Source: an uncultured bacterium
Lineage (GTDB): Bacteria > Bacillota_I > Bacilli_A > RF39 > UBA660
Direction of reading: 5' to 3'
DNA: 18,202 nt
NCBI GenBank assembly: GCA_949286645.1
Contig: CASEDN010000084.1
Coordinates: forward strand, 1 to 18,202
The notes under the pieces are model-generated. The model made no database searches and was not told where the DNA came from. It saw nothing but the letters and a program-made list of their open reading frames with translations. Below are positions 5,270 to 11,194 of this stretch, piece after piece. Both the position numbers and the translations under genes were made by a program. How positions within the stretch are numbered: the first letter of the stretch is position 1; each line of letters starts with the position of its first letter.

Positions 5270-5462
5270 GTATCTTGAAATGCTTATAAATACTCATACT
5301 CCTGTTACAATTAGAGGAAAAGAGTATTACATTGAGAAGAACCCAATTGGCAGCTGTGACGGATGTGCGTTTAAAGGCGATTGGTGCCCTACCAAAGCTG
5401 TTACAATATGCTGCTCAAATGGTGGAAATATTTTGAAATTAAAAGAACAAAACAACAAATAA
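5253..5462 (+). CDS. Cys-rich small protein (69 residues), paralogue of genes at 288 and 4175
   Basis: I chose the ATG at 5253, which overlaps the ThyX end by 17 bases, over an in-frame ATG at 5202 deep inside thyX. The protein shows GKEYYIEKN, then a Cys core (SCDGCAFKGDWCPTKAVTICC) with C-x2-C-x6-C and a later Cys pair, then NILKLKEQ. The layout repeats that of the genes at 288 and 4175, so two family members flank ThyX. A small zinc-binding fold is plausible. Whether it works with ThyX or is simply carried alongside is unknown. Confidence 0.8.
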   Translation: MQVKDKYLEMLINTHTPVTIRGKEYYIEKNPIGSCDGCAFKGDWCPTKAVTICCSNGGNILKLKEQNNK

Positions 5463-5488
5463 TACGTTTAATATAGAAAGATATTATT

Positions 5489-5842
5489 ATGGAAGATAAA
5501 GTACTAGAAACAGTTTTAGAAGGTCTTAAGTATATTCCTTTGAAGGATGTGTTGATTAAACCATTACCTCCAATTAAGCTTACTAAAGAAATAACAGAAG
5601 CAGTAGGAACTGGTGAGAAAGACGTAGATGGCTACGAAAAATTTGATACTAAGACCGAAACTAAAGAAGTAGAATCTGAATGGAGAGAGGGTATTATACT
5701 ATCTATACCTGCAGAATATAACAATCTTGGTTATGAAGTAGGTGATACTGTAGTATACAATAAGAAATTCGCTAAGGAGTTTGATCTATTTAAAGACAGC
5801 GTGCTGGTGAAGAGTTACGATATTATAGCAAGAAAGAAATAA
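5489..5842 (+). CDS. GroES-like co-chaperonin (117 residues)
   Basis: The ends match the GroES 10-kDa fold: an N-terminal strand YIPLKDVLIKPLPP (compare PLHDRVIVKR of GroES), REGIILSIP (compare RGEVLAVG), then GYEVGDTVVYNKKFAKEF and SVLVKSYDIIARKK (compare VKVGDIVIFN and EVLIMSESDILAI). Between them, about residues 34-68 form a charged flexible stretch where GroES has its mobile loop, the part that docks on GroEL. Phage co-chaperonins such as T4 gp31 replace GroES so that GroEL can fold capsid protein; that role here is inference. The protein is slightly longer than GroES (97). It is the last gene before a strong terminator. Confidence 0.7.
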   Translation: MEDKVLETVLEGLKYIPLKDVLIKPLPPIKLTKEITEAVGTGEKDVDGYEKFDTKTETKEVESEWREGIILSIPAEYNNLGYEVGDTVVYNKKFAKEFDLFKDSVLVKSYDIIARKK

Positions 5843-5870
5843 CATATTAATGCGTATTAATAGTTGTTGC

Positions 5871-5900
5871 AGGGCTGATTAATTCAGCCCTTTATTTATA
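5871..5900 (+). terminator. Rho-independent terminator after the GroES-like gene
   Basis: AGGGCTGA (5871-5878), a 5-base loop, and TCAGCCCT (5884-5891) form an 8-bp GC-rich stem followed by TTATTTATA. It ends the operon that begins at 4064. The next gene starts 92 bases later after an AT-rich leader, so a new promoter probably lies at about 5900-5990. Confidence 0.85.
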
Positions 5901-5991
5901 CCTTGTTAATAAGTGTTAAAATTTAGCAACTTTTTAACATATCTGCGTTTACTTAGATGTAACAATTATTAATAACTAAATAATTTAAATT

Positions 5992-6414
5992 ATGAAGTAT
6001 AAAGTAGTTAAAGAATTTGATTCACTCAAGAAAGGTGACATTCTAGAGAATAGTAAGGAAGACTCTGAAATCTTCTCTTTTGAAGAAGAGACAGATACTA
6101 AGTATAAGTATATAAGCTACAGTAAGTCTATCATCGATGATCTTGTAGCCGGTAAGTATCTTACTTTAATTGAAGTTGAAGATGAATGTGATTGCGAATG
6201 TATCTGTGATTGCCTAAAAGATAAGATTTGTTTAGCTATCGACGAGATTGATAGTCTTCTCGAACAGTATGAAGCGGATAATAAGACTGTACACGAGAAG
6301 TTTGCAGATAACGAGATCCCTTACTGCGCTGTAGTAGAGGCAGATACTGTTCATAAGAATCTAGAAAAGGTACTTACACATATTAAGAATATACTGGAAG
6401 ACGTTAATGAATAA
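5992..6414 (+). CDS. Hypothetical 140-residue protein with Cys-rich centre
   Basis: The start at 5992 follows an AT-rich leader with TTAATAACTAAATAATTT. The N-terminal half (MKYKVVKEFDSLKKGDIL) looks like a small beta domain. The middle contains a dense Cys/Asp run (DECDCECICDCLKDKIC, six Cys in 17 residues) that may bind metal. The C-terminal half is a helical, acidic segment. No family is recognised. It opens the second right-arm operon, and its stop overlaps the next start by 8 bases. It has no UAG codons. Confidence 0.85.
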   Translation: MKYKVVKEFDSLKKGDILENSKEDSEIFSFEEETDTKYKYISYSKSIIDDLVAGKYLTLIEVEDECDCECICDCLKDKICLAIDEIDSLLEQYEADNKTVHEKFADNEIPYCAVVEADTVHKNLEKVLTHIKNILEDVNE

Positions 6415-6775
6415 ACTTGTAAAAACCATTGATAAGAAAGACCTTTACTTTGAGTTTCTTACTTCACTAAATGGTATTTTACAATTAACTAATAGGGAAA
6501 TGGAGTTGTTAACAGTTCTAATGAATATAGACGTTAACACTCCTAAACTCCCAGATTATACTAAAAATATCATCAGTGCAGAGAATAGAAAATATATTAA
6601 AGCTACCTTAGGTATTACTAAAGATAACCTCAGTAGATATATTGGAAGATTCAAAGATAAAGGTATAATAGTAAAAGGTAGAGCTGATGATGAGTGGTTA
6701 ATTAATCCAGCTCTTATACCTGAAATAATCGGAGATAGAGTACAAATAAGTATAATTTTAAAGATAAACAAATGA
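6407..6775 (+). CDS. Winged-helix-like DNA-binding protein (122 residues)
   Basis: Residues about 28-104 have the look of a winged helix-turn-helix: TNREMELLTVLM (helix), a central segment, LGITKDNLSRYIGRFKDKG (candidate recognition helix), then IIVKGRADDEWLINPAL (wing). This pattern occurs in phage and plasmid regulators and in replication-initiator domains. I cannot tell which applies. The protein overlaps its upstream neighbour by 8 bases and its stop overlaps the following ATG (ATGA), so its dose is probably coupled to both. A transcription regulator for the late switch is a reasonable guess, not a demonstrated role. It has no UAG codons. Confidence 0.6.
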   Translation: MNKLVKTIDKKDLYFEFLTSLNGILQLTNREMELLTVLMNIDVNTPKLPDYTKNIISAENRKYIKATLGITKDNLSRYIGRFKDKGIIVKGRADDEWLINPALIPEIIGDRVQISIILKINK

Positions 6776-7224
6776 CACTAAAGTTTAAAACAATAGCACC
6801 AGGATCGATGATTGTAAGTAAGCGTCATAATGTATTTAAGAGACTATGGTATAAGATTTGTAAGAAAGAATTACCTTATAACTGTATTACTTTATTTACA
6901 GATACCACTAGTATACTTGATATTTATAATTCTAAATCATCCGACATACTGTTAACTCTAAAGAAGAATTACTCTAAAGAAGAGTTATCTCTTTTACACT
7001 CTCTAATAGAGGATTATTCTCAAGAAAGAGATATAGCTACTATAGATTTCTGTAAGAACTATAAGGAAATTCATGACTTAAGCGTAATCTTAAATACAGT
7101 TAGATCTTACTCTTTTAATGTTAAGATGGAAGAAGATTTTGTTGTTTCTAATACTGCAATTCGTAGAAAGTATTATGTTAGTAAATTAGCTGAAGAGAAA
7201 GACTGGAACATCTGTATATACTGA
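6772..7224 (+). CDS. Hypothetical 150-residue protein
   Basis: ATG at 6772 overlaps the previous TGA, and TGA ends it at 7222-7224. I do not recognise a family. The N-terminus is basic (FKRLWYKICKKE), the middle is helical (SKEELSLLHSLIEDYSQERD) and the tail ends with EEKDWNICIY. There is no strong membrane segment. The next gene starts inside its 3' end at 7175 in another frame, a 50-base overlap. It contains no UAG. It is part of a chain of overlapping genes from 5992 to about 9609. Confidence 0.82.
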   Translation: MTLKFKTIAPGSMIVSKRHNVFKRLWYKICKKELPYNCITLFTDTTSILDIYNSKSSDILLTLKKNYSKEELSLLHSLIEDYSQERDIATIDFCKNYKEIHDLSVILNTVRSYSFNVKMEEDFVVSNTAIRRKYYVSKLAEEKDWNICIY

Positions 7225-7411
7225 ACTAGCAAACAAATATAATATACCTTATTAGGTAATAAGAGTAATATGTAATCATCCTTTTCTATTTGCAAGTAGA
7301 AAGATATCTGAAGAAGATAAGAAGCCGTTAATGCTTTCGTATATTGGCAAAATTAAAATGAAAAAGAGATATGAGCAAGAAGATAATAAGGTTAAAAAAA
7401 ATACCGAATAA
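7175..7411 (+). CDS. Small HTH-like protein (78 residues), two in-frame UAG
   Basis: ATG at 7175 to TAA at 7409-7411, with UAG codons read as Gln at residue 5 and within NIPYQVIRVI. The core (YTELANKYNIPYQVIRVICN, followed by HPFLFASRKISEED and IGKIKMKKRY) has helix-turn-helix-like spacing. It resembles a class of short proteins common in phages of Bacteroidetes that end in an IGK-x2-x-K segment; I cannot give a family name. Standard-code translation breaks this gene into fragments. It overlaps the 3' end of the preceding gene by 50 bases and the following start by 41. An alternative, later start is possible because the first 14 residues are not distinctive. Confidence 0.65.
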
Positions 7412-7640
7412 AGATACACTAAAAGACTTACTTGAGCTCATAATCTACTACAATCTATCATTTCCTACTGGGCAAAGAGATGAATGCACAGTATAGCTTA
7501 AAGATAGTCTATCGTAGATAGAAACTCCTACGGCGATATATAAACTTACTGATGAGTTATATGTATACTTATACTTATTAGCTAATAGAGTGATTGCAAA
7601 TCTATATAAACTAGCAGAAGATGATATTACAATATAGTAA
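7371..7640 (+). CDS. Hypothetical 89-residue helical protein, three in-frame UAG
   Basis: ATG at 7371 to TAA at 7638-7640. UAG occurs at residues 42, 49 and 89, the last being the final sense codon directly before TAA. The product is basic at the N-terminus (MSKKIIRLKKIPNK) and then helical (LKDLLELIIYY; LYVYLYLLANRVIANLYKLAEDD), with regular aliphatic and Tyr spacing suggesting a helical bundle. No family is recognised. Its end overlaps the start of the HExxH gene at 7621 by 20 bases. Without UAG recoding nothing of useful size would lie here, so this gene is a clean test of the code. Confidence 0.72.
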
Positions 7641-8070
7641 TCTATACCCAATGACTCTATGGGTTGGGAGCGTGAACGATATGAAGAAAGCAATAAAGCT
7701 ATTTAAGTTTTATTATGATACAGACGGTCTAAATAAAGATGAAGAACCTGTTAATATGGAACCAGCAATATCTGAGACAGCTTCTGGAGTTACATACCTC
7801 ACGAGAAACAAAAAGACAGGTGAAAGAGGTTGTCTTGTATTACTTAACATGGAATATTTAAAAGAGGGAGACTATACCACTATATTAGATATAGTAAGCC
7901 ATGAAGCTAGCCATGTAGTAGATGCGATTTATCAGATAATACGTGAACAAAGTGGTACATACGATAGTGGTAATGAACCTCATGCTTACTTAACAGGTTG
8001 GGTTGCAGGATGTATAGGAGATTACTTAACTAAATATTTTAAAGATATAAATGAGTGCAAAGAAGTATGA
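7621..8070 (+). CDS. HExxH zinc-peptidase-like protein (149 residues)
   Basis: A HEASH motif at residues 94-98 sits in a helix (DIVSHEASHVVDAI), and a Glu follows 21 residues after the second His in GNEPHAYLTGW (E119). HExxH plus a downstream Glu is the zinc-binding set of gluzincin-type metallopeptidases. The N-terminus reads YPMTLWVG, a strand motif I associate with similar small phage proteins. No signal peptide is seen, so it would act in the host cytoplasm, perhaps on a structural or host protein, or be a non-catalytic relative. Start 7621 keeps the YPMTLWVG segment; its overlap with the previous gene is 20 bases. Its TGA stop lies inside the next gene. Confidence 0.7.
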   Translation: MILQYSNLYPMTLWVGSVNDMKKAIKLFKFYYDTDGLNKDEEPVNMEPAISETASGVTYLTRNKKTGERGCLVLLNMEYLKEGDYTTILDIVSHEASHVVDAIYQIIREQSGTYDSGNEPHAYLTGWVAGCIGDYLTKYFKDINECKEV

Positions 8071-8389
8071 TGACGGTAAATCTAGAATGGATTTAATACC
8101 TTTAGACACAATAGAAAACGTGGGTAAAATACTAGGCACGGGAGCTCAGAAATATGGAGAAAATAACTGGCAAGAACTACCTAATTTCTGGAATAGATAC
8201 AAAGGAGCATTACTAAGACATTTAGCTGCTATAGATAAAGGAGAATTACTGGATCAAGAAAGTGGATTACCTCATATAGATCACGTACTATGCAATGCCG
8301 TATTCCTTAGTTGGGGGTTTCATCATGGTAAAAGTATTACTACTCCCATAAAAGATATAGATAATGAGCAAGACGAAGTAGTAGCTTGA
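8051..8389 (+). CDS. dATP/dGTP diphosphohydrolase-family protein (112 residues)
   Basis: The pattern KYDDGKSRMDLIPLD, then TGAQKYGENNWQEL, then ALLRHLAAIDKGE and SGLPHIDHVLCNAVFL matches a phage family annotated as dATP/dGTP diphosphohydrolase N-terminal domain (DUF5664). The conserved GK-R-DLIP start, the KYG-NW motif and the His/Asp-bearing helices (RHL, HIDH) are all present, and about 110 residues is the normal size. It probably acts on deoxynucleotide pools and fits functionally with ThyX in the same arm. Substrate identity is by family resemblance only. It overlaps its upstream neighbour by 20 bases and its downstream one by 26. Confidence 0.65.
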   Translation: MSAKKYDDGKSRMDLIPLDTIENVGKILGTGAQKYGENNWQELPNFWNRYKGALLRHLAAIDKGELLDQESGLPHIDHVLCNAVFLSWGFHHGKSITTPIKDIDNEQDEVVA

Positions 8390-8534
8390 ACGAGAGATAG
8401 AATACTATGAACGAAAGATAGGGCGTTACTTAATAAACCAAGAGTATGTAGATCCTAATTGTTCATTACAAGAAGCACAAAGAAGATTAGAGAAATTAAA
8501 AAAGAAATTACACATAAATTTTAATATAGATTAA
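8364..8534 (+). CDS. Hypothetical 56-residue coiled-coil-like protein, tandem UAG
   Basis: ATG at 8364 lies inside the previous gene; TAA at 8532-8534 ends it one base before the next ATG at 8536. Residues 6 and 7 are encoded by two adjacent UAG codons (MSKTKQQLEREIEYYERKIG). The rest is strongly helical and charged (LQEAQRRLEKLKKKLH) with coiled-coil-like spacing. No family is recognised. Read in the standard code the first 7 codons would be lost and no start would remain, so this gene is normally missed. Consecutive UAG codons should be a strong dependence point on the suppressor tRNA. Confidence 0.7.
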
Positions 8535-8535
8535 T

Positions 8536-8844
8536 ATGGTTAAATATTATAATGTTGAAGGAGCTTTAATAAAATTAATTAACGATACACCGGTTGTCCT
8601 TAAAAGAAATTACATCAGTTATAATAATATAATCATTATAACTGAGGACGGTATTATTGACGGAAAAGAAGTACACGAAGGTGATATTGTAATTACATTT
8701 TATCATACTAACGATGTTGCAATAATTCGTAAGAATACAGATCTAGCGGAAATACTTATATCAGAAATACAAAATAATAACAAACGAAAAGAGATTTCTT
8801 GTTGTGAGCAAAAATGTTGCGATTGCGATAGCTGTTCTGCATAA
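8536..8844 (+). CDS. Hypothetical 102-residue protein with Cys-rich tail
   Basis: ATG at 8536 to TAA at 8842-8844. Most of the chain is beta-rich (ALIKLINDTPVVLKRNYIS; YNNIIIITEDGIIDGKEVHE; GDIVITFY), and the last 15 residues are a Cys cluster (SCCEQKCCDCDSCSA, seven Cys) that may bind metal or form disulfides. It resembles the Cys-rich centre of the protein at 5992 only in composition. No family is recognised. The last base of its stop is the first base of the next start. It has no UAG codons. Confidence 0.82.
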   Translation: MVKYYNVEGALIKLINDTPVVLKRNYISYNNIIIITEDGIIDGKEVHEGDIVITFYHTNDVAIIRKNTDLAEILISEIQNNNKRKEISCCEQKCCDCDSCSA

Positions 8845-9392
8845 TGAAACTATTTGATATACTTGCAGGTTCAGTTACGATACATGAAGATGCTTTAGCG
8901 ATACCAGCTTTTAGAAAAGTATGGGAACTTGATAAAGATAAAAAGCACGCTACTGACATACTTAGTTATATAGTCTTACAAAACAAATGGAATAGTCCGT
9001 ATGTAACTTCAATAATAGATGAGAACGAACGCGCTAGACGACTAAAGCAACAGTTCTTCAATGATCCTAACTATTCTCTTACTATAGAAGAGAAGCTTGC
9101 AGAAGATGAATTTAACTTCTTACAGAATACTTCTACTCTTCAGTTACTTAACAATATCAGACTTAAACTAAATAGTATTAGTGCCTACTATAAAGATTCT
9201 TTAGATGAAGAATTAAACGAAAAGAAGATTAAAGATTTATTAGCAGGTATGGCTAATGCAGATAAAGTACTTGAATCAATAGAACACTTAGAAGATAGAG
9301 TTAAGGCTGAAGAGAGTATGAAATCTAAGAAAGTTAGAGGTGATGCTAGGATTAACCCGTTTGAGTTACCTACTTAGAATGTTGGTAAATAA
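8844..9392 (+). CDS. Hypothetical 182-residue helical protein; UAG near the end
   Basis: ATG at 8844. A TAG at 9375-9377 would end it at 177 residues, but with UAG as Gln it continues (ELPTQNVGK) to TAA at 9390-9392, giving 182. The protein is mostly helical (AIPAFRKVWELDKDKKHATD; NERARRLKQQFFNDP; KIKDLLAGMANADKVLESIE), with charged, coiled-coil-like stretches. It begins KLFDILAGSVTIHEDALAIP. A protein of this general kind lies upstream of packaging genes in crAss-like genomes, but I have no function for it. There is no membrane segment. It lies directly after the 102-residue gene with no gap. Confidence 0.85.
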
Positions 9393-9438
9393 CAACAGAG
9401 ATAAACTAATAATTATTAATACGTTAAAACAAATAGAT

Positions 9439-9609
9439 ATGGAAAAGACAATTGATTACGAAAAAGCAACAATGATGCCTAATGTAATTTTAGATCTTAC
9501 AGATGAAACTAAGACTATTACTGAAGCAATTGCAGAATGTGAAGCTAATAGACAAAAAGTAATGCCTTGGTATAAGAAGATCGTTAAGCGAATCAAGCGC
9601 TTGTTTTGA
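9439..9609 (+). CDS. Hypothetical 56-residue basic protein
   Basis: I chose ATG at 9439 because it is preceded by an A-rich leader (ACGTTAAAACAAATAGAT) and because the frame upstream of it overlaps the neighbouring gene with no coding character. The product begins MEKTIDYEKATMMPNVILDL, has a short acidic helix (TEAIAECEANRQK) and a strongly basic end (YKKIVKRIKRLF). The basic amphipathic tail could bind nucleic acid or membrane. No family is recognised. It is the last gene before the structured RNA and suppressor tRNA cassette. Confidence 0.7.
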   Translation: MEKTIDYEKATMMPNVILDLTDETKTITEAIAECEANRQKVMPWYKKIVKRIKRLF

Positions 9610-9622
9610 GTTATAGGTTAAA

Positions 9623-9698
9623 GACTTATCGGGTGTGTAAGTCAATTATATAAGCACCTGCTCCGCAACGTGGACGGAGGATAAAGTAATATCCACGT
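9623..9698 (+). ncRNA. Two adjacent predicted H-type pseudoknots before the suppressor tRNA
   Basis: Pseudoknot 1: GACTTA (9623-9628) pairs with TAAGTC (9638-9643), and its loop GGGTG (9631-9635) pairs with CACCT (9655-9659). Pseudoknot 2: CTCCG (9661-9665) pairs with CGGAG (9675-9679), and ACGTGGA (9668-9674) pairs with TCCACGT (9692-9698). All pairs are perfect apart from one G-U. The second ends 7 bases before the tRNA. It could be part of a group I intron-like or other catalytic or protective RNA, or a processing signal for the tRNA. I recognise no known family. Confidence 0.5.
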
Positions 9699-9704
9699 AA
9701 CCTT

Positions 9705-9777
9705 TGGGGTGTTGCATAACGGTAGTGCCGGAGATTCTAAACCTCTGTGAGAGTGGGTTCGATTCCTACCACCCCAA
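9705..9777 (+). tRNA. Amber suppressor tRNA (anticodon CUA), tRNA-Gln-like
   Basis: The 73-base cloverleaf has a perfect 7-bp acceptor stem TGGGGTG/CACCCCA, D arm GCA-TAACGGTAG-TGC, anticodon arm GGAGA-TTCTAAA-CCTCT (one A-C mismatch next to the loop) with anticodon CTA, and T arm GTGGG-TTCGATT-CCTAC. CUA pairs with UAG. The acceptor start UGGGGU with a U1-A72 pair is characteristic of bacterial tRNA-Gln and is a known identity feature for GlnRS, so the inserted residue is inferred to be Gln; the discriminator is A rather than the usual G. No CCA is encoded. It lies between two structured RNA stretches and a homing endonuclease gene, upstream of the UAG-dense packaging genes. Confidence 0.93.
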
Positions 9778-9799
9778 CTAATTTTTTAAACTTGCGGAT

Positions 9800-10774
9800 A
9801 TGACGTATAGAGACATTGATCCTAAATTAGCCGGGATATATATAATAAAAAATAATATAAATGGCAAATGTTACGTTGGTCAAAGTGTTAAATTAAGATC
9901 AAGAATAAAAGATCATCTACGTAATATACAAAATCATAAGTTAGATTTACCTTTATATAGAGCTATTTGGAAATACGGTTGGCATAATTTTACTTTAGAA
10001 TTATTAGAGTCATTTATACCAGATCCAAATATTACCAATAAAGAACTAATCAAAAAGTTAGATCAACTGGAGATAAAATATATTGCAGAATACGAAGCAT
10101 ATACTAAAGGTTATAATTGCACAATAGGTGGTGATTACGGAGTGTTTGGTTTAAAAATGACTCCTGAACAAAGAAAAAAAGTATCGAAGAATACGCGAGA
10201 ATTAATTTCTAAAGGAATATTCGGTAAAAGAGTGCACATGTATAATTATGTAGAAAAATACTACATATATGCTTGGACTATTAAAGATGCCGCTAATATT
10301 ACAGGATTGAGTAGAGCTAATATTGGAAGATTGTGCAATAACAATTATATTCATTTATTTTGTAATAATTTTATTGCGGCATACACCTTAGAAGAACTTG
10401 AAGAAAAGAAAAATAGAATTCCAGAAGAACTTAAAAAAATAGAATTAACTTCTACTGCTAGATATACTAGCGACGGTAGAATTTATAAAGGAAATTCTAC
10501 ATGGGTTAAAGGAATGGTTTCCTTTAATAAAGGAAAGAAAATGTCTGAAGAACAAAAATTAAAAATAAAGAAATCCTTACAAAAATACAACGTCCTTCAG
10601 TATGATAAAGATCACAACTTCATTACCAGATTCAATAGCGTTGAAGAAGCTGCAAATAGTGTAAACACGGACGATAAATCAATTAGAAGAGTTTGTAAAG
10701 GTGAAGCTAAAACTTGTAAAGGTTATATTTGGGAATACGAATTAAAGCAGCTTGACCGCAAGCAAGCTGCTTAA
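9800..10774 (+). CDS. GIY-YIG homing endonuclease with NUMOD DNA-binding repeats
   Basis: The 324-residue product has an N-terminal GIY-YIG nuclease domain (about 10-110): GIY at 12-14, YVG at 25-27, the catalytic Arg region KLRSRIKDH, a metal-binding Glu probably at E91 (LDQLEIKYI) and GYNCTIGGD. It then has DNA-binding modules: NUMOD3-like helices (MTPEQRKKVSKN; MSEEQKLKIKKS) and a C-terminal NUMOD1-like domain (QYDKDHNFITRFNSVEEAA to KGYIWEYE). Such enzymes cut intron- or gene-free alleles and copy themselves in. The start lies 22 bases after the suppressor tRNA. All 9 or so Gln codons are CAA/CAG with no UAG, which suggests recent arrival or selection to work without the suppressor. I cannot see a host gene that it interrupts. 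Confidence 0.9.
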   Translation: MTYRDIDPKLAGIYIIKNNINGKCYVGQSVKLRSRIKDHLRNIQNHKLDLPLYRAIWKYGWHNFTLELLESFIPDPNITNKELIKKLDQLEIKYIAEYEAYTKGYNCTIGGDYGVFGLKMTPEQRKKVSKNTRELISKGIFGKRVHMYNYVEKYYIYAWTIKDAANITGLSRANIGRLCNNNYIHLFCNNFIAAYTLEELEEKKNRIPEELKKIELTSTARYTSDGRIYKGNSTWVKGMVSFNKGKKMSEEQKLKIKKSLQKYNVLQYDKDHNFITRFNSVEEAANSVNTDDKSIRRVCKGEAKTCKGYIWEYELKQLDRKQAA

Positions 10775-10788
10775 CAAAACAGAAGTAT

Positions 10789-10905
10789 CGCGCGGATACA
10801 ACGTATCTACCTAAGTCACTTACTGAGTAATTAACAGTAAATACAGCTAATCAAGGTCCGAATCGTAAGTCGGCGAGTTGTGAGGAGTTCTCGTATAAGC
10901 CTCAC
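10789..10905 (+). ncRNA. Structured RNA after the homing endonuclease
   Basis: Near the start GTATC-GATAC-GTATC (10787-10809) allows two mutually exclusive 5-bp hairpins. Further on CCGA (10858-10861) pairs with TCGG (10870-10873), and CGAG (10874-10877)/CTCG (10890-10893) crosses GTGAGG (10880-10885)/CCTCAC (10900-10905) as an H-type pseudoknot. TAAGTC, the 3' strand of pseudoknot 1 upstream of the tRNA, recurs twice here (near 10813 and 10866). This may be the 3' part of a split ribozyme interrupted by the endonuclease gene, but I cannot identify a group I core by eye. Confidence 0.42.
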
Positions 10906-10919
10906 TAGAATTAAATGAA

Positions 10920-10950
10920 GGGGTTCGTTGTGAAACGCGCCCCTTTTATT
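10920..10950 (+). terminator. Rho-independent terminator closing the tRNA/endonuclease cassette
   Basis: GGGG (10920-10923), CGTT (10926-10929), loop GTGA, AACG (10934-10937) and CCCC (10940-10943) form a stem with a small 2x2 internal loop, followed by TTTTATTATAA. It separates the cassette from the packaging operon, so the latter probably has its own promoter or depends on read-through. Confidence 0.82.
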
Positions 10951-10966
10951 ATAACTTTTCCATATT

Positions 10967-11194
10967 ATGCATATCAATAAAAAGAAATTAATTTATAATT
11001 TAAAGTTATTCTTACTTACTACATATGTATTTGCGGCTATTGGGTCTAGCTCTGTAGCAATAAGGTCAGGCATTGATTACTATATATTATGTGGTATAGC
11101 TAATTTAGTAGGTAACTTATATAATATGTTTACGATAGGTCATAGACTTATATATTTGAGAGAAGTAGAAAAAAGGAAGAACAAACATGATTGA
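10967..11194 (+). CDS. Small membrane protein (75 residues, two helices)
   Basis: ATG at 10967 to TGA at 11192-11194. After a basic start (MHINKKKLIYNLK) come two hydrophobic segments (FLLTTYVFAAIGSSSVAI and YYILCGIANLVGNLYNMF) and a basic tail (REVEKRKNKHD), predicting two transmembrane helices with both ends inside. No family is recognised. A holin-like role is possible from size and topology, but phage membrane proteins of this size are diverse. Its last codons overlap the TerL start by 8 bases, linking it to the packaging operon. Confidence 0.72.
   Translation: MHINKKKLIYNLKLFLLTTYVFAAIGSSSVAIRSGIDYYILCGIANLVGNLYNMFTIGHRLIYLREVEKRKNKHD

Noticed and set aside
9610..10920. A classical group I intron inserted in a gene or in the tRNA
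   Set aside because: The tRNA is intact and the flanking genes end normally, so there is no interrupted exon. I could not identify the conserved P7/P3 core by eye; kept only as a possibility.
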